64,000 bases of DNA from Chaetoceros tenuissimus. Its lineage: Eukaryota > Bacillariophyta > Thalassiosirophyceae > Chaetocerotales > Chaetocerotaceae. The notes under the pieces were generated by a model. It saw only the letters and a program-made list of their open reading frames with translations. It ran no database searches and was not told the DNA's origin. Location of the stretch: positions 186,001-250,000 of the forward strand of contig BLLK01000062.1 of the NCBI GenBank assembly GCA_021927905.1. The letters are read 5' to 3'. Below, one piece after another: positions 20,199-31,168 of the stretch (position 1 is the first letter of the stretch; each line of letters starts with the position of its first letter). A program made the translations under genes and the position numbers.

Positions 20199-22182
20199 TT
20201 ATGCAAATGTAATGCGACTTCCATCGTCGCCAACTGAGGATAGAATAGGCGAAATTCTACCTGAACTCTGCATGCCAGATGAACTCTGGATACTAATATT
20301 TCCTGCACCAGAAACTGTATATGGAACATTCGTTGCATGACCACGTTGGGTGCTGCCTGCTTCAAAATTGTTGTTTGGTGATTTGTTGTTGACCACCTCA
20401 GGATAATCTACTCCAAAATCAATAAAAGGTTCTTCGTTATCTTCAACTACATCCTCAATGCTACTTTCTCCTTGAAGATTCGCCTCGAGTGCACGCCTAG
20501 TGTGTTCTTGAAATTGCTGTTCGCTCATGTGTATAACTTCATTCTTAATCACACAACGAACCATGGTCATTCGTTTCGCCCATCGACTAACACGTCTAGC
20601 CCAATTTTCAACAGTAGATCTCTGTTTCTTCCAACGAACTACAATTTCATTATGCATCTGTGGAGTCAAAACAGGTTTGAATTTCGCCTGTTGCGTGAGC
20701 ATAAGTCTTGGTGAACTGGAAGTAATTGACGGAGTTCCATAACTTGGAGAAAGTGGCATAGTCTGATTGGTCATCATTTGCCCATCCACATAATTGTGTT
20801 GTTGTCTATGTCTACTATTCTCATCCGATTCGAGACTATGCTCCATGCTACTGAAATCTTCCTTTCCCAATCCTTTGGTTCTTGGTCTAGTGGTATTCAT
20901 GACAACTCTCGCCACAGCATTTTCTTCATCGGAATCACTCCCTCTTTTCGGCTGCGCATCCAAATCAATCAAGTGCAAACCTAAGATTTAAAAAATTGTG
21001 TAAGAATTGGTTGTACAAAAACACACAAAAAGTATCTCATGCAAAAAACACATACCTCCCAAATTAGCTCGAGCCTCTTTACTCCGATTCAAATTAATAC
21101 ACCAATCCGTAGCCTTTTCTTTTGTATCCGCACACAAATAATACGGTCTACCCGCCACCTCAATGGTAAACGTACATCCACTCGTATCCGAAGGATCCAT
21201 TTCAATAGTCCCCACCCTCAACAAATCCAAAGTCGCAAGACACTTTTCCTTCTTTTTAGTTTTGAAATATTGCAATTCCTTTCCTGTGATTTCAAACCAT
21301 CTCTTTTGCCATTTATTATTTCTTCCAAGTTTATGTAGATATCCGTAAATGATTGGTTGCAGTTTTGATTCGGATGGTAATTTCGATGGTGTGGGGTCTA
21401 CATTGAACGTATCCGATTTATTACGTCGAATAGGTTTCTATTTTCTAAAGTGAGTACACTTTCTAAAAAATAGTATGTACACTATATATTAACAAACTTA
21501 CCAAAGGCGTCTTTAGAAATTTTCCAAGATTTCCAAAGCTAGTTTTGCGTTCATGTCGTTTATTCTGCAATTCAGATTCTAATGTCAAATCATCATCATT
21601 CGCCTGTCTCAAATGAACAGTAGATGGAACATCATGATTGAGATCCTGTGGTTTGTGCATTGGATATAAATGATTAGGGTTGCGATTGCCCCAGACTATT
21701 TGTGGCGATTCAAATGGGTTTTCACGTTGAATGCTTGCCTGTCTTCGTTCCTTTTCGAGTTGTTGTCGTTCAAGTTCTTGTATACCTAGTAAGATCGAGT
21801 CTGACGATTCTGATTCAATGGCAGAACTTGCCGATGGGTATTCTGGTAAGGAAGGGATGGCAAAGGATGATTGACTCGTGCTATTGTTTTTAGAGATGGC
21901 ATTCGTATTGGTACTGGTGGTAGTACTGCTAGGATTCGTATTGGATACTGCTGCTGCTGTAGCTACATTCTTGATACTGGTTGGCGTAGTTGATTTCGAA
22001 GTTATAGACAAGGATGGCGACTTATGTGGAGATGTAGTAGGAGACATGGATCTACTGCTTGTCACCAGATTTGATTTCGATGGGGTGCGCGTCTGATTGG
22101 GTGAAGATACTATTGGAGTTACAGTAGTGGATGCAGTCTTTGCTGCTGGTGGTATCTTCTTTTCTTTATCTGATGCTTCCAT
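20199..22182 (-). CDS. PH-domain protein with long disordered flanks (about 614 aa, 3 exons)
   Basis: Exons 22182-21502, 21437-21056 and 20980-20199; introns are 64 and 75 bp. Residues 1-227 are Ser/Thr/Pro/Asn-rich and look disordered. A pleckstrin homology domain lies at about 255-345: YGYLHKLGRNNKWQKRWFEITG, a central SGCTFTIEVAGRPYYLCADT and the C-terminal helix with the invariant Trp (KATDWCINLNRS). PH domains bind phosphoinositides or proteins and place a protein at membranes. The C-terminal 260 residues are polar, with a basic patch (RVSRWAKRMTMVR). No catalytic domain is visible, so an adaptor role is likely. For the first intron only the acceptor at AAAATAG keeps the frame open. Confidence 0.82.
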
Positions 22183-23436
22183 TGGTTATATATGATATGT
22201 GTTTATAGACACAGCTGTACTTGAAAGACTGCAGCTTTTCTAATAATTGATGGAACAAAAAGTTGGATCAGCAGGCAGGATCAATTGAGAAGCAGTGGTG
22301 GACAAAGCTTGGTATGTTATGAACAGTTGTGAGGATGGTGAATGTGAATGCGCTAATTGCACTGCAAACGTCTTGTTTGGGGATCGCTTTTTTGGTCAAG
22401 CAACGACTGTCAATTGTTCTTGAGTGCTCAAGAGATTTTATAGTATGGCTAGGCACTTTTTATAGGTGAAGAGTTTCATTATTTACAATCTAAAAAGGAG
22501 TAAACCCTCTGTCAATCATTTGAAAATGTCAATTGAGGCAAACCTCACCAACGGTAAACCACGATTCAAACAGGATGGTCAGCATCTAGCAAGATCAAAC
22601 AACTTCGAGAAAAAAAAGAAAATGATGAAATGAAAGTTGCTACTTTTTATATCATGTGGTAGATGTAACTATTTCATTTCTCATTTGACACTTTGTTTTA
22701 TTTCTTTATTCTTCCTATTTAGTATTATTGAAAAGCCATGATGGAAACTTCAAGTTTTTTCCCAGTATGGAAGGTGCACATCAGAACGCATTTTATGTGA
22801 GAGGTCTTCGAGAAGGAATTGAATACGAAATGACTTTTAGGTCTCGAGTATGTAGATAAGGATAGGGCTCCAAGAGTTTTTGCTTGAAAAGAAAGAAATT
22901 GATATGCATATAATTTCATAAGTAGGTTTGGACATGTAGGACCAAAGAAAGCAGAGAAAAGACGAAAACAGTCTCAAAACTCCATTGTTGTATATGCATT
23001 GTTCATCTTTTCTCTTTGTATTATAAAATATTATTTTATATTATTAAATAAGTTGTTTTCTTCTCTTTTAAGTGGATACGTAGGTGGTAATTTCAAGGCG
23101 ATTTATCTGTCCGCTTTGGATTTTTACTTTTTCTTTTCAAGAGAAGTTATCCCTATCGTGTAGGTGTAGTCATCGATCGCGCAATCTTCTCTTTGAAGAG
23201 AGAAAACCAAGATGCAGTAAAATAGTGCTGCACCAAGTTATTCAATTCCATTCAAATACTTACCATTCTCAGTGAACATAGTCTCGTAAGAGCAAACTGT
23301 TTACTACACCTCAGTGATATACAAGTGTCCCTCATCTTTTCTAGAAGTCAAGGAGGAAAAACACTAATTTCGTCACATCTATAGACTGCAAATCAGTACT
23401 TCATTCATCTCTCAACAACACATAATCACCAATACT
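22183..23436. other. Large divergent intergenic region, 1254 bp
   Basis: Lies between the starts of the PH-domain gene (minus) and the histone deacetylase gene (plus). No frame in it has family features; three short frames of 62-64 residues look like chance. It includes an AT-rich patch (about 23017-23055). I see no tRNA, repeat array or transposon end. It is one of the two longest gene-free stretches in the window. Confidence 0.4.
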
Positions 23437-24726
23437 ATGACAACCAAGGACTCTCGACGTGTCTCATACTTTTACGATGCAGAAGTAGGAAACTATCACT
23501 ATGGACAGGGACACCCTATGAAACCTCATCGTGTACGCATGACCCACAACCTTGTCGTAAACTATGGACTCTACCGCCGCATGGAAGTATTCCGCCCGCG
23601 CCATGTATCCCCCACCACCATGACACGCTTCCACTCGGACGACTACATCAACTTCCTTCGTGCCATCACCCCAGATAATATGCAAGATTACATGCGTCAA
23701 CTCCAGAGATTTAATGTAGGAGAAGATTGTCCAGTATTTGATGGACTCTTTGAATTCTGTCAACTTTATACTTCTGGATCCATCGGAGGTGCCATCCGAT
23801 TGAATGATGACCAAGCGGATGCCGTCATCAACTGGGCGGGGGGACTCCATCATGCGAAAAAGGCAGAAGCTTCTGGATTTTGTTATGTCAATGATTGCGT
23901 TCTTGCCATTCTCGAGTTGCTCAAGAAGCATCAGCGTGTTTTATATATTGATATTGATATTCATCATGGGGATGGTGTCGAGGAGGCCTTTTACACTACC
24001 AACCGTGTCATGACGGTTAGTTTCCATAAATATGGAGAGTACTTTCCTGGTACCGGTGATGTTTTGGATATTGGATATAAGGAGGGAAAGAACTATGCCA
24101 TTAACTTTCCTTTGAATGACGGTATGGACGATGAAAGCTACAGAAAGATCTTTCGTCCTGTGATTGGAAAAGTTATGGAGATGTTTGCTCCAGGAGCTGT
24201 AGTGTTGCAATGTGGAGCAGACTCTTTGAGTGGAGATAGATTGGGATGCTTTAATCTGAGTCTCAAAGGACATGCAGATTGTGTAGAATTTGTCAAGGGT
24301 TTTGGAGTTCCGGTACTTCTTCTAGGTGGAGGAGGATATACTCTTCGAAATGTCCCTAGATGTTGGACCTATGAAACTGCAGTCATGCTTGGTGAAGACG
24401 TAAAGGATGAACTTCCATACAATGACTACTTTGAGTACTTTGGACCAGATCATAGATTGCATCTTCCAGTCAGTAATATGGCGAACCTCAACAGTGAGCA
24501 ATACCTTGAAAAGACAATGAATCAGCTGATTGAAGTTCTTCGTGACGTAGAACCTGTACCAGGTGGTCAAATTCAGACTGGACAAGTTGAATCGCAACTT
24601 AACCCTAGAGGATTGAATATGGAAGTGGATGAACCAAGTGCAGATGAAAAAGCTGCGGATCAACATCCTGATGAGAGAGTGGCAGATGAGGCAATGGGAC
24701 GTCCTCAAGCTAAGTACGATTTCTAA
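23437..24726 (+). CDS. Class I histone deacetylase, RPD3/HDAC1 type (429 aa, no intron)
   Basis: Removes acetyl groups from histone lysines, acting in nuclear repressor complexes. The catalytic domain is complete: [22 protein letters not shown] near the start, the active-site His pair with [20 protein letters not shown], the zinc ligands in [29 protein letters not shown], and [20 protein letters not shown] followed by [10 protein letters not shown]. The C-terminal 60 residues are acidic and polar. The first 200 bp of the gene are richer in G+C than its neighbours, as often seen in highly expressed genes. It is convergent with the TIM gene. Identification is firm. Confidence 0.97.
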   Translation: MTTKDSRRVSYFYDAEVGNYHYGQGHPMKPHRVRMTHNLVVNYGLYRRMEVFRPRHVSPTTMTRFHSDDYINFLRAITPDNMQDYMRQLQRFNVGEDCPVFDGLFEFCQLYTSGSIGGAIRLNDDQADAVINWAGGLHHAKKAEASGFCYVNDCVLAILELLKKHQRVLYIDIDIHHGDGVEEAFYTTNRVMTVSFHKYGEYFPGTGDVLDIGYKEGKNYAINFPLNDGMDDESYRKIFRPVIGKVMEMFAPGAVVLQCGADSLSGDRLGCFNLSLKGHADCVEFVKGFGVPVLLLGGGGYTLRNVPRCWTYETAVMLGEDVKDELPYNDYFEYFGPDHRLHLPVSNMANLNSEQYLEKTMNQLIEVLRDVEPVPGGQIQTGQVESQLNPRGLNMEVDEPSADEKAADQHPDERVADEAMGRPQAKYDF

Positions 24727-25191
24727 AAGAAGAAAACGTGTTGTAGATATATAACAGTGTGGGTTATAAAAATCAAGTTTTGATCATAATCATTGCATTA
24801 GAATCTATTTACTAGTTTGTATTTAGGGATACAAGGATAGTCGATGTGAGAGAGCTTTGTGTTCGTGACCTGTGAGACTTGATCTTTGACATATGTAGAA
24901 TCATTTCCATATACCCCCAGAGTGAGAAAATATGATTGTAGAATAATCTTTTATCACATATTTCATATTTTATACAATTGATTTTCGATAGAAGTACAAT
25001 ACAAGTAGACTTTGATAGATAGCATTAGATTATACAGAATTTTTGTTTGATTCATCTATTTCCTTGAAACAGATGATACAATTTGCTCTTTTTTAAGCCT
25101 ATAATAATGGAGGAAACATGGAAACATCAGCAATGGATTGATTTAGGAATGATACAAGAAAAGGGACGGTAGTAGGACAAATACATCGGAA
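24727..25191. other. Convergent intergenic region, 465 bp
   Basis: Holds the 3' ends of the histone deacetylase gene (plus) and the TIM gene (minus). No coding frame or repeat of note. Confidence 0.4.
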
Positions 25192-26225
25192 TTATTCCTT
25201 CTTGAAAACAGACTTGATCTTGTTCTTGAGTCTACGAAGCTTTCCTTCCTTCTTGATTTCAGTTGGTTCTGTTTCCGTTGCATTTTCGACTTGTTCGGTA
25301 CTCACCTGGAAATTAATGATGCGTCCAAAACTTTCGCCGGAGAGAGAAGCTCCTCCTACAAGAGTTCCATCAATATCAGGTTTCGCCATGAGCCCATCCA
25401 CAGAATCAGGACTGACAGATCCTCCATAAAGAATCTTTGTAGAATCACCAATATCTTCTCCATACATGTTTTTAAGAGTTGCACGAATCTGTTCATGGAC
25501 ATCCTGTGCAATCTCTGGAGTAGCAACCTTTCCAGTTCCAATAGCCCAAACTGGCTCGTAAGCAATTGCAACAGATGACATATCTTCCTTGGAGACTCCA
25601 GCCAATCCCTTCTTCAATTGCAATTCACAGATTGGTCCAGCAAGATTCTGCTCATACTCTCCTAGTGTCTCTCCAATACAAAGCATAACAGACATGTCAT
25701 TTTCGATAACCTTTAAACATTGAGCATTAATGTATTCATCAGTCTCCTTGTTGATAGTTCTACGTTCTGAATGTCCAGCAAGTACCCATTTACATCCAAT
25801 GGATGCAAGCATTGCAGGTGAGATTCCTCCGGTAAAGGCTCCCTTCATTTCAGGTGTACACATTTCTACAATCACATGAGTTTCCATGGTTCATAAAAAT
25901 AGTCAATGTATATAAATATCATGGATGACGTACCTGCTCCAACAGTGATTTTATCTCCACAAATGTTTTGTACAGTTTCGATAAATGGATATGGAACGAA
26001 AAGTGCAACATCTCCAGGACTATCAGATGTAACGGAAGATGCAATATCTTCTGCAAGAGCAATTGCTTCGCCCTTGGTGTTAGGATTCAACTTCCAATTT
26101 CCAGTGATGAATGGTTTTCTTTCGTATAGTTGAGTAGAAGTAGATACTCTGGATGATTGTGGAGATGCAACAAATGCAGAGGTGGAGGATGCAAGTGCAA
26201 GTACTGACAAGAGTGATAGCTTCAT
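25192..26225 (-). CDS. Triosephosphate isomerase, plastid (321 aa, 2 exons)
   Basis: Interconverts dihydroxyacetone phosphate and glyceraldehyde 3-phosphate in the Calvin cycle and glycolysis. Exons 26225-25934 and 25865-25192; the 68-bp intron restores VGAEMCTPEMKGAFTGG. Catalytic residues are visible: Asn/Lys in ITGNWKLNP, His in LAGHSERR and Glu in AYEPVWAIGTGK, plus the phosphate loop YGGSVSPDS and GTLVGGASL. The leader MKLSLLSVLALASSTSAFVASP is a standard Phe-type plastid tag. Unusually, about 35 residues follow the normal end of the barrel, finishing in a strongly basic tail (GKLRRLKNKIKSVFKKE). The in-frame Met at 25887 is inside the intron. Confidence 0.95.
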
Positions 26226-26609
26226 TGTATTATTTTGTTTTGTGTATTACTGGAAGTGAAAATTTATGAGAAAGAGATGTTGTTTTGATTGGATGTTGTT
26301 TGGAAAAAATCTCTGAAGGAATCTCATCCAATGGCACGCAATACGCAATGATGAGGGCAATGACTAAGCCAAACACAACAGGCGACGATACTTCAGATGG
26401 GTCTGCTGACGTACGTACCTTATCTTAAAATCCGGCCTCGACAGGGGTAAGGGGTATTCTCTAAAAGTAAGTTTTGTCAAGAAACGGTCGATTTGAATTT
26501 TTTTAGAAAAGCAGAAGAAGATGATGACACTATGAAGAATCAAGTAGAAGTAGGTACTCAATAGAAGCATAAATCAAAGCATTCACTCAATAACTACAGT
26601 CAATTCACA
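26226..26609. other. Divergent intergenic region, 384 bp
   Basis: Lies between the starts of the TIM gene (minus) and the FAM177-like gene (plus). No further gene seen. Confidence 0.4.
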
Positions 26610-27143
26610 ATGACAGATTCAGCGGACAGTGGAAGCGGTAAAGAAGGAGCTACGATAGACATTGCTCGTCCTCAAGAGTAAGTCCCAGATTGCCATCGAC
26701 ATTCCCTATTTACTCTTGTTTCCAACAATAAAGTTATTCTCAATTATAGCAATGTAGAAACCACCCCTATTGAAGAACAATGCGAAGAAGTAGATATGAA
26801 TTCAGCTAAAATGGATCCTTTGGAATGGACAGTTCGAAAAGTAGTTTCCATTCCCAAACAGTACTATTTTGAAACTGGGAATTATGACGTGAGTTTTAGA
26901 ACCAAAGTTTGGCATAGGAGTATACAATTGGCTGGCAAATCAGTCAAGGGAGCTGAAGCTGTAGGTGGGTTCTTTGCGGGGTTACTGGGATTGACAAATT
27001 CAAGATATGATGATGTTTTAGCTTATATGAGTCAAGAAGAGATTGATGCTGCTAGAGAAAAGGCTCGACTGGAGAGAGAAAAAAGGAGAGAGTTGGATCG
27101 AGAAAGGGAATTGCAGGAAAAGCAAAACATTCAAGTAGTGTAA
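26610..27143 (+). CDS. FAM177-like small protein (153 aa, 2 exons)
   Basis: Exons 26610-26677 and 26750-27143; intron 72 bp, phase 2. After an acidic N-terminus comes a core with WTVRKVVSIPKQYYFETG and GGFFAGLLGLTNSRYDDVLAYM, followed by a charged helix (REKARLEREKRRELDRERELQEK). The order of an aromatic/Gly-rich helix, the phrase LGLTNSRYDD and a terminal coiled helix resembles FAM177 proteins, which have a matching FGITSPKYQ block. FAM177 family members have been linked to the Golgi in animals; a role here is inferred. There is no signal peptide. The call is from resemblance alone. Confidence 0.6.
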
Positions 27144-27393
27144 AATAGTATGTTCCAGTGAATTAGTACAAGGCAACATGTACTTTCAATATTGTTTGTT
27201 ACATACTATTATTTCTATGTCGGTTTGTCTCTAATTGATTATATGCAAATAAGTGTGGTGTCCATCAACAGGGGTTACTTCCTCAATGATCCTCCAAGGT
27301 CTTGATTTTTCCTATTCCAAGTAATCTAGTGCGTATACACCAACGCTGTCTGCAGTATCACTCAATGACAATAGTAGATAGATGACCCCCATT

Positions 27394-30386
27394 TTAGTTT
27401 CTTGCTTTGTTTTGTTCTTCTCTCATTAATCGAGATACCATTTCGAACTTTTCTTGCAGCTTAATGTTTGCTGCACACTCATTCATCAAGTCTTGACGCC
27501 TTTGTTGTAATGACCGTCTAGCGATGGTTAGGTCAAAGACATCATTGAGAGCTTCCCCTTCGCCCTCGTAGACCTTTTGCAGCTCTCTTCGGAGATACTT
27601 GTGGAATTCATCTACAAACGGTAACAGGAAATAGCAGTTGAATTTGGTTGTCACACTTCTGGAAAAGGTTTCTCTCCATTGTGAGACAATGTGCTGAACG
27701 AGACCTCCTACTAGCAAGTTGGTACGTCCAGCATTTCGAGAGCATGCAGCTTCTTCCATTAGTTGTAAAAGATTCTTATAATCTCTGTCAACGTTAGCAC
27801 TTATTTCAGAAACTGGTTGGAGACCATCAGCCTTTGGCTTTGACAGATGTTTTCCTTCGTCCTCTTGAGTGTCTGAGTCAGCCTTGGCTGCCTTTACTGC
27901 TACTTGATAAATTTCTACAATGTCACTCTGGTCTGGGAGTGCTCTCTTGAGAGCACCTGCACTTCTCTCATGCATATCCCATGTGACGAATCTAGTAAGT
28001 GCTGTCAGATCATCATGACATCTCATCATGGTCTGTATGGATGAAAAATGAAGAGTGGTTAGAAAGTGATTGTGATTGTGATCATACATTATATTTCTTG
28101 GTCCATCTCTTTTTGTACGTACCTGCTCTGAACATTCTGCAACAAATTTATCGTAAATGGTTCTCACAAGTTGAAGAAATTGTGCATTTTGAGTAATATC
28201 TGAAACCTTGCTACTTCCACTATTGGAGAATCCACCATAAACTGTTGTTGTAGAGTAAGAGTTGGAAGCTCTGTCCTTCTTCTGGTTCAACATGTACTCT
28301 GCAATTGGACAAAGTCTTCCCATGGTGTGTGACATTCGTAGTCTAAGAGATTCTAGTAAAGGATCAAAAGAATTTCTAGCCTTTTCAAGAGAAATAACAC
28401 ATGCAGCTCTCAAGAAGTTGACTCCATCATGGGTATCTCCGATTCCTGCCGCATTCGCAATCTCATCTTCTGAAATAGTTGGCAATCTGAGGCAACGAGT
28501 TGCAAGATTGAATTCTCTCATGATACGGTGATATTGTGCTCCTCCATAAAGACGGTGTCCTTGGTTTCCTACTTCAGTCGCTACAAGTCTTTGCCAAGTT
28601 CTATCAGTGATGGACATTGGGCAGCCGTTGATGTCTAGATGAGGAAAGAGATGTTAGAATAAGACGAAAGACAAAGAAATGACTTGAAAGAAAATAAGCA
28701 TACCTTGGAAAGAACCAGCAGCGGTAACCTCTTGATCCAGAGTTTCTCCATATACACTTGGTGGAGCAATCACACTTCCTTGAATAGTCTCCTTCAATGC
28801 TGCACAGAACTCATCACAAAATGCGTCAGCACCTTGCTTCAAACGTTCAATAGAAATAGCATCAAGTTCCTGTTCACATTGTTCAAGTCTTCTTTGACAA
28901 GCTGCATGTTCTGCCTGAAGCATAGGTACAATCTTTGCAACATTTCTTCTGTAGCATTCATCAACTCTTCTTTCCAAGAATCCACGAAGACGACTAAGTC
29001 CAACACGAGGAAGCATAGTTTTTGCTGCAGAAATTGGAGGCTGTTTGTCTCCAGTACGGAATTTCAAATTCTTGAGCTTTTGCATGATGGTGTTGCGATC
29101 ATTCTCTTCTGCTTCAATACAAGCCGTGACAAAATCTTCATCGTCTCCAAACAAGAAATCATCAAAGTTACCCTCACCAACATCTTCTGGACGACCTACT
29201 CTTCCACTAGGAACGGATGAAAAGAACGGACCGCCAAGCTTGTGAGGAGAAAGGTTATCAATGACTTCCGCACGTAAAAAGTCCAATACATCGGAAGGAG
29301 TTCCAAATTGAGGAATCTTGGTATCAAACTTGGTATTGATAATGACGGTACGTGAAAGGTCTGGATCAGCCTTTTGTACAATTTCTCTAGTTGCACCATG
29401 CTTCCAATCCATGGTATCTTCTACACAAAGAATAATATAATCTTGACATTTCATCTTGTTCACAACGAGACGTTCTGCTTCTCTTGCAGATTTCAAAAGA
29501 GCACGCTGCTGCATGCTTACAGCTCCAGGAGTTCCATTTCTTCCACGCGGTATCTTTGGCGCAGCAATAAGTCCAGGGGTATCAATGAGAATCATGTTTG
29601 GACAATACTTGTACTCCATTCTGACATTGATTTCACGAGCTTCAAAGCATCGAACAGGATCACGTTCTAACCTAGTATTTTCTGCTTCAATGTATTCTTG
29701 AATCTCACTGAGAGTTTTTGGTCTCTCGACTCCGTCATCTCCTTGCAGGAAGCATTTAGGATGAGCACAATGCGGGTTATATTGCATACGAAGTGCTATA
29801 GGTCTTCTAGTTTTTGTTCCTCCTCCAACTTGATTAAATTGGAACCCCATGAGTGCTTCAATGAGAGCAGATTTTCCTGCTGATTGATGACCTACAACTA
29901 CAACTGCCGGAGCATCAAATGGTTTTTCAAAATCCTAAAAGAAGACAGTGTCAATTTCAATTCAAAAAATCAGTAAATAGATGTAAACATTTGAAAACGT
30001 ACTTGTGCAAGAGTATGAAGAAGATTGTACGCATCGTACAAAGCTCCCTTCTCACTTCCCTGACCATATTCCACTTCATCATCCGCCTCATTTGGTCTAG
30101 AAGAATAAGGAGACATGTCATCATCATCACTGTCGTCTCCATTCAAAGCAGCGTCATTCGATTCTCCAGTTCCAAGCTTGTTTAATTCACGGTCTAAATC
30201 AAAGTCAGGCTCGTCTCCTGGTGAAGTACCTCCTCTGATATCTTTGAGAGACTTTTTCACTCGTTTCTTGACTACCTTCTTGTTTGGTTTATGAGGAGCT
30301 GCTGCATTATGATTATGAGGCTTTGCTTCACTTGAATATATTGTGGCTGCCACACAGGCTAGGATTGCTGTGAAGCGGAATCTCAT
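27394..30386 (-). CDS. Dynamin-related GTPase of plastid division, DRP5B/ARC5 type (about 921 aa, 4 exons)
   Basis: Exons 30386-30003, 29934-28704, 28634-28123 and 28032-27394. GTPase motifs: G1 GHQSAGKS (about residue 143), the TKTRRPI switch, G3 DTPG (about 246) and G4 NTKFD. The phrases EALMGFQFNQVGGGTKTRRP, YIEAEN, YKYCPN, RLYGGAQYHR and the end KFNCYFLLPFVDE match plant ARC5/DRP5B along most of the length. DRP5B forms a constriction ring on the outside of dividing plastids. Unlike the plant protein, this one begins with a signal peptide (MRFRFTAILACVAATIYSSEA) and a His/Lys-rich and then acidic linker. The last intron (28122-28033, 90 bp) has no in-frame stop; plant ARC5 lacks the 30 residues it would add, so it is an intron. 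Confidence 0.93.
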
Positions 30387-31168
30387 GGTTTTCTTATTCT
30401 TGATTAGGTATTTTGTAACTCATTACAATAAGGTGTTGTTTGTTGGTGGTGTTGTTCGAGGAATGGTTTTGCTGTGGAAAGAGAGAGGAAAAATCTGGCG
30501 CGGGCATTCAAAATTTCAAATTGAAAAATTGACTTGTCATTGACAGTATCAATAAGAGCCTTGATTGAACCGTTGGAACTGGAAAACGTAAAAACTGTTT
30601 GTTTTTTTTTTTTTTTCAATTGCACAAGAACCAGAGGAGATAAATTCAATTTTGAATCATGTTGTTACGTACGTATTATTTCTATGAATACTTGAAAGTA
30701 TAAGTACGTATTTCTAAATTTGATTAGTGTCAAATGATTGATCGATTGTTTGTTTCTTTCAAAAATTGATTTCATTATTGAACTATAAAATAGGATTATA
30801 TTTCTTGAATAATGATACATCTTGTTCCTAATTTTTATTTCAAATCCACTCAAGATTGTCTTTTAAAAGTAATTGTATTTGTGATACGAGAACATAGACT
30901 ACCAAAGATAAAATAAAATTTCAGAAAAAAGTGCCCATCTGCGTTCAAACATTGGTATGAAACTTGACCCCTTTATGGTAAGAAGGGGAAGAGATACTTT
31001 ACTCACAGCAAGCGCTCCACAGCCATTCAAAAGAGACAATGAACAACAGGTCCCATCTTCATCAAAAGCTCGTTTTCTTTACATACTTTACCAACAGTCA
31101 CTTTCCATGTTCCATAACTTGGATACGAAAAACACTATATTCGCAAACACAACCATCCATCAGTAAAC
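30387..31168. other. Divergent intergenic region, 782 bp
   Basis: Lies between the DRP5B gene (minus) and the S1-domain gene (plus). It includes a run of 15 T at 30602-30616 and several hundred AT-rich bases. A 69-residue frame at 30957-31166 lies directly before the S1 gene but has no features and is probably 5' UTR. Confidence 0.4.

Noticed and set aside
22183-23436. Search of the large intergenic region for a missed gene, ncRNA or transposon end
   Set aside because: No frame above 64 residues, no terminal inverted repeats and no RNA gene pattern could be supported.
25866-25933. Start of a separate triosephosphate isomerase at the Met at 25887
   Set aside because: This Met lies in the 68-bp intron; joining the exons gives the complete and conserved VGAEMCTPEMKGAFTGG stretch.
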